Below, piece by piece: positions 9,795 to 17,207 of a stretch of 51,652 nucleotides of DNA (position 1 is the first letter of the stretch; every line of letters begins with the position of its first letter). The stretch lies in the NCBI GenBank assembly GCA_021299455.1, contig JAJTGQ010000044.1, forward strand, positions 1 through 51,652, in the 5' to 3' direction. The notes beneath the pieces are model-generated. The model was not told where the DNA came from, ran no database searches, and saw only the letters and a program-made list of their open reading frames with translations. Made by a program: the position numbers and the translations under genes. The DNA comes from Flammeovirgaceae bacterium. GTDB taxonomy: Bacteria; Bacteroidota; Bacteroidia; Cytophagales; Cyclobacteriaceae.

Positions 9795-10676
9795 ATGATA
9801 GACTCTTTCTTAAAATATATTCAGTTTGAAAAGCGGTATAGCCCCCAAACCGTTATTTCCTACGCTACTGACTTGCACCAATTTCAAACGTTTCTAACCG
9901 AAGAGTTTTCAGGCACAATGATCGTAGATGCCAACTACGGACTGGTGCGTTCATGGGTCGTAAAATTGGTCGAGCTAAAACTAGATCCCATATCTATAAA
10001 TCGAAAAATAGCCTCCTTGCGATCCTTCTACAAGTTCTTGCTACGCCAGGAAATGATTAGTCAAGATCCCATGCAGAAGATCAAGATATTGAAGACGGCA
10101 AAGAAGTTACCTCATTTTGTGAGTGAGGCAGATGCCGTGCAATTGATGGACAACGTTGAATTTCAACCAGATCATCAAGGGCTTCGAGATCAGCTTGTCC
10201 TGGAGCTTTTTTATGGAACAGGCATGCGGCTTTCTGAACTGATCAATCTAAAGGAATCTAGAATTAACCTAAGAGATAGAACGTTGCGAGTCGTAGGAAA
10301 GCGAAACAAGGAGCGCGTCATCCCATTTTCTGCACAGCTGGTTTCGTTGATTGAGTCTTATTTAAAAATCCGGAACAAGGAAATTGGAAGCCCAACTCAC
10401 GGGTATCTATTTGTGACAGATGCTGGTGAGCAACTCTACCCTGTTTTAGTGAATCGGGTTGTAAAAAAATATATGAGACTTTTCACCACAGTGGAGAAAA
10501 AAAGCCCCCATGTGTTGCGCCATACTTATGCCACTCATCTTTTAAACAAGGGCGCTGAGATTAACGCGGTGAAAGAGCTGCTAGGGCATAGTAGTTTGGC
10601 GGCTACGCAGGTTTATACTCATAATTCGATGGAAAAGTTGAAAAAGGTATTCGAGCAAGCCCACCCGAAAGCGTAA
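9795..10676 (+). CDS. xerC: Tyrosine recombinase XerC/XerD
   Basis: Site-specific recombinase that resolves chromosome dimers. The N-terminal SAM-like DNA-binding domain (SFLKYIQFEKRYSPQT) is followed by the catalytic domain with Arg in GTGMRLSEL, Lys in VVGKRNKERV, His and Arg in HVLRHTYATHL, the late His in LGHSSLAATQ and the nucleophilic Tyr in QVYTH. All six catalytic residues are present. From the ATG at 9795 it is 293 aa; a TTG at 9777 is a less likely start. The position before hpf is common in Bacteroidota and fits the housekeeping Xer rather than a phage or integron integrase. Confidence 0.93.
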   Translation: MIDSFLKYIQFEKRYSPQTVISYATDLHQFQTFLTEEFSGTMIVDANYGLVRSWVVKLVELKLDPISINRKIASLRSFYKFLLRQEMISQDPMQKIKILKTAKKLPHFVSEADAVQLMDNVEFQPDHQGLRDQLVLELFYGTGMRLSELINLKESRINLRDRTLRVVGKRNKERVIPFSAQLVSLIESYLKIRNKEIGSPTHGYLFVTDAGEQLYPVLVNRVVKKYMRLFTTVEKKSPHVLRHTYATHLLNKGAEINAVKELLGHSSLAATQVYTHNSMEKLKKVFEQAHPKA

Positions 10677-10719
10677 TTTTTTTGATTGTTTATATGTTTA
10701 ACTTTAATTTTTATAATTT

Positions 10720-11007
10720 ATGAAACTGCAAGTTCATTCCATTCATTTTAATGCTGACAGCAAATTGGTTGAGTTCATTCAAAAGAAAGTTGACAAACTA
10801 GAAACGTTTTATGATCGCGTAGTGGATGGGGAAGTTTTTTTGAGAATCAATAATGAGGGAGTTGACAACAAGACGGTCGAGATAAAGGTAAAGGTGCCGG
10901 GAAGCCAACTTTTTGCGAAAGAGCAAGCTCGATCATTCGAGGCGGCCACGGACCTTGCCACCGAAGCGTTGCGTAATCAATTAAAAAAGTACAAGGAAAA
11001 ATTATAA
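10720..11007 (+). CDS. hpf: Ribosome hibernation promoting factor, short form (HPF/RaiA)
   Basis: Binds idle ribosomes in stationary phase. The 95-aa protein opens KLQVHSIHFNADSKLVEFI and has the beta-alpha-beta-beta-beta-alpha pattern of the S30AE fold, with the Lys-rich C-terminal helix LRNQLKKYKEKL. It lacks the C-terminal dimerisation domain of long HPF, so it is the short type. A strong terminator follows 23 nt after the stop. Confidence 0.94.
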   Translation: MKLQVHSIHFNADSKLVEFIQKKVDKLETFYDRVVDGEVFLRINNEGVDNKTVEIKVKVPGSQLFAKEQARSFEAATDLATEALRNQLKKYKEKL

Positions 11008-11030
11008 AACACTGCCTAACCTTAAATAAG

Positions 11031-11051
11031 GCCTCGTTCGAGGCTTTTTTT
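11031..11051 (+). terminator. Intrinsic terminator of hpf
   Basis: GCCTCGTTCGAGGC forms a tight hairpin (11031-11044) followed immediately by seven T. Confidence 0.88.
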
Positions 11052-11131
11052 ATTTCCCTTTACGCCATCATTTACGTGGTGTCATCTCTAAAATGAAGTA
11101 ATTTCGCGGGCTTTTAATCCATTTAAACAGA

Positions 11132-12268
11132 ATGCAGTTTTTGTTCCGTGTGTGGCTTGTGGTAGTGTTAATGTCATCGCTGGTACTCAATAGCACGTTT
11201 GCGCAGAATCAGGGATCTAACTTTTTTACTAAAAAGGATTCAGCAAAGGCGAGCTACAAAAACAAATTATTAGTTTTTCCTCTTATTGCTTCATCCCCTG
11301 AGACAAGTTGGGTTTTTGGTGTTGCTAACGCCTTTATATTCAAAACCGCCAAAAGCGATTCGGTGCTGAGAGTTTCAACTATCCCCTCTGGAATTTTATA
11401 CACACTAAATAATCAAATTCTGATTGCGTTGGGTGCTAATATCTTTTTGCCCAAGGAACGGTACATCATTCGCTTTGAAAATTCTTTTAGCAAATTTCCA
11501 GATAAGTTTTGGGGACTTGGCAACAACACGGATGATAAGACTTCAGAAAGTTACACGTTCACGCAGTTTTATATTAATCCTCAACTTTATCGAAAGGTTT
11601 ATGGTAGTCTTTTTTTAGGAGGAGGACTTGACTTTCAGCGAGTTTTTGATATCAAGTATGACAGTGGAGGGTATTTTGATCAAGATAAAGTGCTGGGGGT
11701 GTTCGATCGTTCTTCTTATGCCGTTTTTGGCTACAGCTTGTTTATCAATTATGATTCGCGCAACCATGCATACGTTCCAGATCGCGGAAGTTTGTTTAGA
11801 GTGCGCCTTTCAAACTTTGACAAGAGAATTGGCAGTGACTATGATTTTCGAACCTTAGAGATTGACTTTCGGAAGTTTTTTCGAGTAACAAAAAAAAGCA
11901 TTTTTGCGGTGCAAAGTTTAAGCACATTCAATTTTGGAGATACACCCTATCGTAACCTGGCGATCCTTGGCGGCAATGGTATGATGAGAGGCTACTTTGC
12001 CGGAAGATTCAGAGATCAGAAATTTGCCGGTGTGCAAGCGGAGTATCGTTTTCCAATAAAAGGGAGATTTGGTGGGGTGGCGTTTGCTGGTTTTGGCCAG
12101 GTGGCGAATAGCTTTGGAGATTTTGCGTTTGATAAAATCAAGCCATCGATCGGAACTGGCGTCCGGGCAGCAGTGTTGCGCAAAGAAAAATTAAATTTAA
12201 GATTTGATATCGCTGCCGGAGCTGGTGGGGCACTAAATTACTACGTGGTACTTGCTGAATCATTTTAG
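11132..12268 (+). CDS. BamA/TamA-family outer-membrane beta-barrel protein (surface antigen D15 domain)
   Basis: A signal peptide (to about residue 24, ending TFAQN) precedes about 350 residues of alternating hydrophobic beta-strands. The D15 barrel signature is recognisable: YDSRNHAYVPDRGSLFRVRL, then the lid-loop motif in GGNGMMRGYFAGRFRD, then EYRFP. No POTRA domains are present, so it is a barrel-only member rather than BamA itself. Such proteins are often transporters or assembly factors, but the substrate is unknown. It begins a tight run with lgt (5-nt gap). Confidence 0.8.
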   Translation: MQFLFRVWLVVVLMSSLVLNSTFAQNQGSNFFTKKDSAKASYKNKLLVFPLIASSPETSWVFGVANAFIFKTAKSDSVLRVSTIPSGILYTLNNQILIALGANIFLPKERYIIRFENSFSKFPDKFWGLGNNTDDKTSESYTFTQFYINPQLYRKVYGSLFLGGGLDFQRVFDIKYDSGGYFDQDKVLGVFDRSSYAVFGYSLFINYDSRNHAYVPDRGSLFRVRLSNFDKRIGSDYDFRTLEIDFRKFFRVTKKSIFAVQSLSTFNFGDTPYRNLAILGGNGMMRGYFAGRFRDQKFAGVQAEYRFPIKGRFGGVAFAGFGQVANSFGDFAFDKIKPSIGTGVRAAVLRKEKLNLRFDIAAGAGGALNYYVVLAESF

Positions 12269-12273
12269 AAAGA

Positions 12274-13056
12274 ATGCATCCAATACTATTTGAGGCGGGG
12301 TCAGTTACCGTTTACACCTACGGATTTTTTATTGCGCTCGGGGCTGTTCTTGGTGGCCTTTACATGTGGTGGCAAGGAAGTAAACAATTCGGTCTAACGT
12401 TTGACCAAGCAAATACACTTTTTGTGTTGTTGATCATTGCCGGAGTAGTAGGTGGGAAACTGTTTGTTCTTTTTGAACAGCCATCTTTTTATCTAAAAAA
12501 TCTCACCAAACTGTTTTCCGGAAGTGGCTTTGTTTTTTATGGCTCGCTGCTTACGGCCATTCCCGTTATGCTTTGGTACTTTAAAAAGAATAAGATTCCA
12601 ACGCTGGCGATGTTGGATGTGATGGCGGTGGTCACTTGTATTGTACACGGTTTAGGTAGAATAGGCTGCTACAATGCAGGCTGCTGCTACGGAATTCCTA
12701 CAGATAGCATTTTCGGAGTTGTATTTTCTGATCCGGTTTGTCAAGCGCGCCCTTTAAACGTTGTGCTACATCCGACTCAACTTTACGAAGCAACGTTAAT
12801 TTTTAGCATTCTTACTTTTTTGTTGATTTATAAGAGCCATAAAAAGTTTGATGGGCAATTGTTTATTCTGTATTTGATCATTTATGCTTCTGGGCGAAGC
12901 GTGCTGGAAACGCTGAGAGGCGATTTGGAGCGGGGGTTTGTAATTCAAGACTGGCTTTCTAATTCGCAGTTCATTTCAATCTTGGTTATCGGATTGAGCA
13001 TTTATTTTTATGTAAAGTTGAATAGAAAAGCTACCTTGATCCATCGAAAAAAATAA
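12274..13056 (+). CDS. lgt: Prolipoprotein diacylglyceryl transferase
   Basis: Inner-membrane enzyme that attaches diacylglycerol to the lipobox Cys of prolipoproteins. The 260-aa protein has about seven hydrophobic segments, the conserved central motif HGLGRIGCYNAGCCYG with the essential Arg, and HPTQLYEA and GRSVLETLRGD in the C-terminal half. A full-length, ordinary Lgt. It lies 5 nt from both the upstream barrel gene and the downstream small gene. Confidence 0.95.
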   Translation: MHPILFEAGSVTVYTYGFFIALGAVLGGLYMWWQGSKQFGLTFDQANTLFVLLIIAGVVGGKLFVLFEQPSFYLKNLTKLFSGSGFVFYGSLLTAIPVMLWYFKKNKIPTLAMLDVMAVVTCIVHGLGRIGCYNAGCCYGIPTDSIFGVVFSDPVCQARPLNVVLHPTQLYEATLIFSILTFLLIYKSHKKFDGQLFILYLIIYASGRSVLETLRGDLERGFVIQDWLSNSQFISILVIGLSIYFYVKLNRKATLIHRKK

Positions 13057-13061
13057 TAGTT

Positions 13062-13478
13062 ATGGAAAATCAAAGTTTTGGACAACGACTAAAACAATCG
13101 ACTTATAAAATCGTAAGACGCCTGCTCATTTTTTCTTTGTTAATAGGGTTGGCCATCTTTTCTTTTTTTTATTTCGGTACTTATGAAAGTGGCGTACTAG
13201 CTGGTAAGGTTTTGAGGATTACTGAAAAGGGGGTTATTTTCAAAACACATGAAGGTAAAATCAACTTAGAATCTTTCGGTGCGCTAAAGGGCACCAACCC
13301 TATAGCGGAAACGTTTGATTTTTCGGTAGAGAATAGCGAAGTGGAAGTGATAAAGCAATTACAAGAAGTGGCGTTGACCGGAGAGCGGGTAAATCTGAAG
13401 TTTGAGAAACGTTACATGGCTTTTTTTTGGCGGGGTGACACTAAGTATTTTGTTACGGAAGTAGAAAGACAAAAATAA
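13062..13478 (+). CDS. Small membrane-anchored protein of unknown function
   Basis: 138 aa with one N-terminal membrane segment (LLIFSLLIGLAIFSFFYF) followed by a soluble beta-rich domain containing SGVLAGKVLRITEKGVIFKT. I recall similar small proteins in other Bacteroidota with the same membrane-anchor and GxxxGxVxKxxxKGVIFKT layout, but no function is known to me. The stop overlaps the next start as TAATG, so the two are translationally coupled. Confidence 0.75.
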   Translation: MENQSFGQRLKQSTYKIVRRLLIFSLLIGLAIFSFFYFGTYESGVLAGKVLRITEKGVIFKTHEGKINLESFGALKGTNPIAETFDFSVENSEVEVIKQLQEVALTGERVNLKFEKRYMAFFWRGDTKYFVTEVERQK

Positions 13479-14545
13479 TGCCTGTGAAAAATTCATCTCA
13501 AATTGTTGTGTATGGTTCTTATGGCTATACTGGCAAACTGATCGTTGATCTTTGTAAAGCCAATAACATGGAAGTCGTGTTGGCTGGCCGCAATGAACAG
13601 TCCTTAAAGCTGCAAAGCGAAAAGACAGGCTACGCCTACCAAGTGGTGGAGAGTAACGATCTGGCAGGTTTGAAGCGACTTCTCAATCCTGCCGCGTTAG
13701 TGATTCACTGCGGTGGCCCTTTTCGCTACACAGCAAAAACAATGAGCGAGGCTTGTATCGCGACAAACACACATTATACGGATATCACTGGAGAATATCA
13801 GGTTTTTGAGTCGTTGCCGGATTTGGATCAGAAGGCGAAGGAGCTAAACATCACTATCATGCCTGGTACTGGCTTTGATGTAGTTCCCTCCGATTGCTTA
13901 GCACTTCATTTGAAAAACAGACTGCCATCGGCCACTCATTTACAGCTTGCGTTTACGATGAGCAAAGGAGGACTTTCGCGAGGCACAGCAAAAAGCATGA
14001 CCGAAGGTCTCGGTTATGGCGGGTTGATTCGCACAGATGGAAAGCTGACCTATTGTGCTATGGGTTCAAAAGTAATGGAAATCGATTTTGGATCATTCAA
14101 GTCGAAAACACTGAGCATTCCTTGGGGAGATATTTCAACAGCATGGAGAAGTACAGGGATACCCAACATTGAAGTCTATACCGGAGCAACCGATAGTATG
14201 ATTGCAAATGCAAAAAGAAGCAACTATTTCAATTGGCTGTTGAGAATGCGTTGGGTAAAGAATTTTATGCTCAAGCAAATTGACAAAAAGCCGGCTGGTC
14301 CCAGCGATGAAAAGCGAGAGAGTGGAAGAAGCTTTTTGTGGGGAAGAGTGTGGGATGATTCCGGCAAAGAGTGTGTGAGTCGGTTGGAGACATTGAGTGG
14401 ATATTCGCTCACCGCACATACCGCTGTGAATATTGCACAAAAGATATTAGCTGGAAATTTTAGGCCGGGCTATCAGACTCCGGCTATGGCTTATGGGGCA
14501 GAGTTGATTATGGAAGTGAACACAACCAAGCGTACGGATGTGTAG
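13478..14545 (+). CDS. Saccharopine-dehydrogenase-like NAD(P)-binding oxidoreductase (trans-acting enoyl reductase type)
   Basis: 355-aa protein with an N-terminal Rossmann motif (VVYGSYGYTGKLIVDL) and the family segments LAGRNEQSLK, VIHCGGPFRYTA and TDITGEYQVFE. These place it with the soluble saccharopine-dehydrogenase-like proteins related to mycobacterial trans-acting enoyl reductase, not with true lysine-pathway enzymes. The substrate is unknown. It is the last gene of the barrel-lgt run. Confidence 0.82.
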   Translation: MPVKNSSQIVVYGSYGYTGKLIVDLCKANNMEVVLAGRNEQSLKLQSEKTGYAYQVVESNDLAGLKRLLNPAALVIHCGGPFRYTAKTMSEACIATNTHYTDITGEYQVFESLPDLDQKAKELNITIMPGTGFDVVPSDCLALHLKNRLPSATHLQLAFTMSKGGLSRGTAKSMTEGLGYGGLIRTDGKLTYCAMGSKVMEIDFGSFKSKTLSIPWGDISTAWRSTGIPNIEVYTGATDSMIANAKRSNYFNWLLRMRWVKNFMLKQIDKKPAGPSDEKRESGRSFLWGRVWDDSGKECVSRLETLSGYSLTAHTAVNIAQKILAGNFRPGYQTPAMAYGAELIMEVNTTKRTDV

Positions 14546-14613
14546 TTAGTGCAAGCCTAGAGATAAAATAAATGGGGAGGTAAACAAATTTATCTTACCG
14601 ATGAGTAAAGAGG

Positions 14614-16038
14614 CTAGCCGTGAATCATAACGCCAAAAACAAAACCTGGCCAAAATTCAAAGGTTTGATTATTGTTTTCAATTTGCCATTTCAATAAAGA
14701 AGGGGCAAGGGTACGATCCGTATCAGTCCAAAAACAATTGTAGGTGAGTCCCCCAAAAATGTAAATGCCGTACAATTTGGGTTTTAATCGTGTACCGATT
14801 TCAACTTTAGCTCGCGATAGTAAACTCAGTGATTTGGTGAGATTGTCGCTATCAAAACTCACATGTTGAAAATCCATTCCATAACTCAGAAATCGAAACT
14901 CCATCATCCCCGGCACTGTTGATCGGTTGAAAAACATTTTCTTTACACCGTACCCCATGGACCATGCACCTTTTGAAAATGGCGATCGAGAATAAGTTAC
15001 CGAATTGACCCAATAGGTATTTCTATTTGCTAAGTTGATACGTTTGTTCTTGGCGTTTCCCGTGGCAAACTCGTAGTTAAGCGCAAATAGTTCTGTTGAA
15101 TAGACAGACAAATAACCTAGTTGACCAATATTCAATAACCCGAATGCGGTGCCATCTCGACTATTGACTTGCCCTCCTTGTCGGTAGATGTTAATTAATC
15201 CTATTTGCGTTCCTTGAGAACGCTTGGCCCAATTGATCAATCCGACCTGAAATCCATTCATCCGCTCAGCAAAATTGAACAAGCCTAGCTGTACACCCCA
15301 GGGATTTTTATTTTCAAAGGAGTTTATTCCTTCCGTTGACCCTGCATGATTAAATGCCCCGAGTTGAAAACCATACAAACCACCCTCAGTCCGGTTGATC
15401 AGCGCTGCAATCTGTACTCCATCCATAGATGTCACCGAAACATTTGAAATGCCAGCTACTTGCAAGCCAAATGAGAATTTGTAAATGATATTAGAAATGC
15501 CTGCGACCTGCGTACCGAACATCGAATTTTTACCCAGATTTATACCACCTGTTAGCTGCAAGCCAAAGACTTCGTCTACAACAATATTGGTAAGCCCTGA
15601 AACCTGAATACCCGATAGATGCGAGTTAAATCCACTCTTTAATTTTTGATTGGCTTCTTTTTTTGATAAGCCTGCAAAAGCATTTCCACCAGTTACATTG
15701 GCAAGCCCCGCGATTTGCAAACCGCTTGTGCCATTGGTGTTTAAATTTGAAATCCCTGCGATTTCAAAAGCTAAATTTTTAGCGGAGTAACCAGAGGTAA
15801 GGTTGAAGGAAAACTGATTGGTAAAACTACCTGGCTGCAGTCCATTGGTACCCACAGATGGAGCAATCGAGAATTGCAGCGGACGAATTTTTACCGACTT
15901 TTCTTGTGCAGTCAATGATAACACGCAACAATTAAAAAGTAAAAAAAGATAGATGTCTTTGGAACTAATCAATCTATTGTGGGCTATTGATGAAGGTCTG
16001 TCATAGTTAACCGAGAAAGTAGAAACTACCAAGCGCAT
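14614..16038 (-). CDS. Surface protein with tandem GxQxxGxxN repeats (LA_2272-like)
   Basis: 474 aa. A hydrophobic export signal ends at SLTAQEK. Between about residues 90 and 310 lie some ten repeats of the form GxQ-(V/I/L)-x-G-(hydrophobic)-x-N, for example GTQVAGISN, GLQVAGISN, GVQIAALIN, GFQVGLINW and GTQIGLIN. Spacing is 16 residues in the first block and 14 in the last units. The C-terminal third is rich in aromatic beta-strand segments, suggesting an outer-membrane barrel. The repeat resembles the LA_2272 surface-repeat family as I recall it. It is the last gene of the sigma-factor operon, 10 nt after the anti-sigma-like gene. An in-frame TTG near 15980 would give a more compact signal peptide. 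Confidence 0.65.
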   Translation of the reverse strand: MRLVVSTFSVNYDRPSSIAHNRLISSKDIYLFLLFNCCVLSLTAQEKSVKIRPLQFSIAPSVGTNGLQPGSFTNQFSFNLTSGYSAKNLAFEIAGISNLNTNGTSGLQIAGLANVTGGNAFAGLSKKEANQKLKSGFNSHLSGIQVSGLTNIVVDEVFGLQLTGGINLGKNSMFGTQVAGISNIIYKFSFGLQVAGISNVSVTSMDGVQIAALINRTEGGLYGFQLGAFNHAGSTEGINSFENKNPWGVQLGLFNFAERMNGFQVGLINWAKRSQGTQIGLINIYRQGGQVNSRDGTAFGLLNIGQLGYLSVYSTELFALNYEFATGNAKNKRINLANRNTYWVNSVTYSRSPFSKGAWSMGYGVKKMFFNRSTVPGMMEFRFLSYGMDFQHVSFDSDNLTKSLSLLSRAKVEIGTRLKPKLYGIYIFGGLTYNCFWTDTDRTLAPSLLKWQIENNNQTFEFWPGFVFGVMIHG

Positions 16039-16048
16039 GAATTTATAA

Positions 16049-16615
16049 CTAGCGCGAACCGGAAACTAATAACTTGCCCAGCTCTTCTTTGTCCAACATG
16101 GTTACACCCTTTTGCGCAGACATGGTTTTGTCAGTGGAATTGGTTTGATTGACTGAAGGCTGATTTTCATTTACTCGTTCTACAATCGTTCGGTAAACAA
16201 TTTTTTCTTTGACAATAGTATCCGGTTTGGCTGCAAGGAAAACAGTGTCTATTTGAAGTGTAGTTTTTTCCACAATCAGAGGCTGACGATTCAGTGAGCC
16301 TGAGAACCAAGCGATGCCACCGACTATCATGACTAAAGCCACTGCCGCATAGGAAGGGATTGGCTTTGCGTACCATGGATAAATCGAAACAGCGCGACCT
16401 GTCTGACGTGTGTGTTTAATTTTACGCCACACATCGGAAGATTGAAAGACTGGTGATTGAGGCTTTAACTCGCTCAACGAAAAATTCACTTTTCGAATTT
16501 CCTCGTATTCCTCTGCTGAATCGATGACAGTGTTTACCAACTCTCTTTCAGCAACCGTTAATTCCTGATAGGTGCGTGACTGAAGAAGTTTTTCGATTTG
16601 ATCGATGTTTTCCAT
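16049..16615 (-). CDS. Probable membrane-bound anti-sigma factor
   Basis: 188-aa single-pass membrane protein. A cytoplasmic part of about 85 residues, with a helical N-terminus (MENIDQIEKLLQSRTYQEL), is followed by one membrane helix (YAAVALVMIVGGIAWFSGSL) and a periplasmic tail of about 80 residues rich in Thr, Val and Lys. No zinc-finger HxxxCxxC motif is present. The role is inferred from topology and from lying 5 nt after an ECF sigma gene. Confidence 0.6.
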   Translation of the reverse strand: MENIDQIEKLLQSRTYQELTVAERELVNTVIDSAEEYEEIRKVNFSLSELKPQSPVFQSSDVWRKIKHTRQTGRAVSIYPWYAKPIPSYAAVALVMIVGGIAWFSGSLNRQPLIVEKTTLQIDTVFLAAKPDTIVKEKIVYRTIVERVNENQPSVNQTNSTDKTMSAQKGVTMLDKEELGKLLVSGSR

Positions 16616-16620
16616 ACTTA

Positions 16621-17202
16621 TTATTTTTCTAAAACCAACTTATATTGTTGCAAACGACTGGCCAGGCGTTTTTTTAAATAGAACAATCTTGATTTGACTG
16701 TTCCTTCCGGACACTGAAGGACTCGCGCGATTTCACTCACATCCATTTCCAATTCGAAACGCAAAGAGAACATGGCGCGCACATCTTCATCTTCTTCGCA
16801 TAATACCTGATCTAACTTTTGTTGGAAGGCGAGCTGATCCAGATGATTGCTGACAGACTCATGTGTGTGATCAGAAATGACGATCAGACTATTTGCCTGC
16901 TTTCGAAATGCTTGCCTACGGTATTCATTCTTGCACATGTTGTGCGCTATCGAATACAACCACGTGGAAAATTTTCGACTAGAATCAAAGGCAGTCCTGT
17001 TATCTAAGATACGAATGAAAAGGTCGTGTAAAAAATCTTCTGCCTTCGGCTTGTCCTGCCACAGCATGCGATAGAAGTACCTAAGAAGTGGCTGGCTATA
17101 GCGATGATAGATCACCTCCAATGCCCGCTCACTTCCCTGGCTTGCTTTCTCCATCAGCGCTTCGTCTGACAGTTTTTTTAAATCATGATTAAAAAATAGC
17201 AC
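16621..17202 (-). CDS. ECF RNA polymerase sigma factor (sigma-70 family)
   Basis: 193 aa. Region 2 contains YFYRMLWQDKPKAEDFLHDLFIRIL and FSTWLYSIAHNMCKNEYRR. Region 4 contains MFSLRFELEMDVSEIARVL followed by CPEGTVKSRLFYLKKRLA, the helix-turn-helix that reads the -35 element. The start appears to be GTG, since no suitable ATG lies nearby. It is flanked by 5-nt gaps to the FGE-like gene upstream and the anti-sigma-like gene downstream. Confidence 0.93.
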   Translation of the reverse strand: MLFFNHDLKKLSDEALMEKASQGSERALEVIYHRYSQPLLRYFYRMLWQDKPKAEDFLHDLFIRILDNRTAFDSSRKFSTWLYSIAHNMCKNEYRRQAFRKQANSLIVISDHTHESVSNHLDQLAFQQKLDQVLCEEDEDVRAMFSLRFELEMDVSEIARVLQCPEGTVKSRLFYLKKRLASRLQQYKLVLEK

Positions 17203-17207
17203 GAAGT

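Noticed and set aside
9795-10676. The tyrosine recombinase as an integrase of a mobile element
   Set aside because: All features and the rpsU-xer-hpf context match the housekeeping Xer; no attachment sites or cargo genes are next to it.
14546-14613. Possible terminator between the convergent oxidoreductase and surface-repeat genes
   Set aside because: Only a weak 7-bp AT-rich inverted repeat with a long loop was seen; not enough to call.
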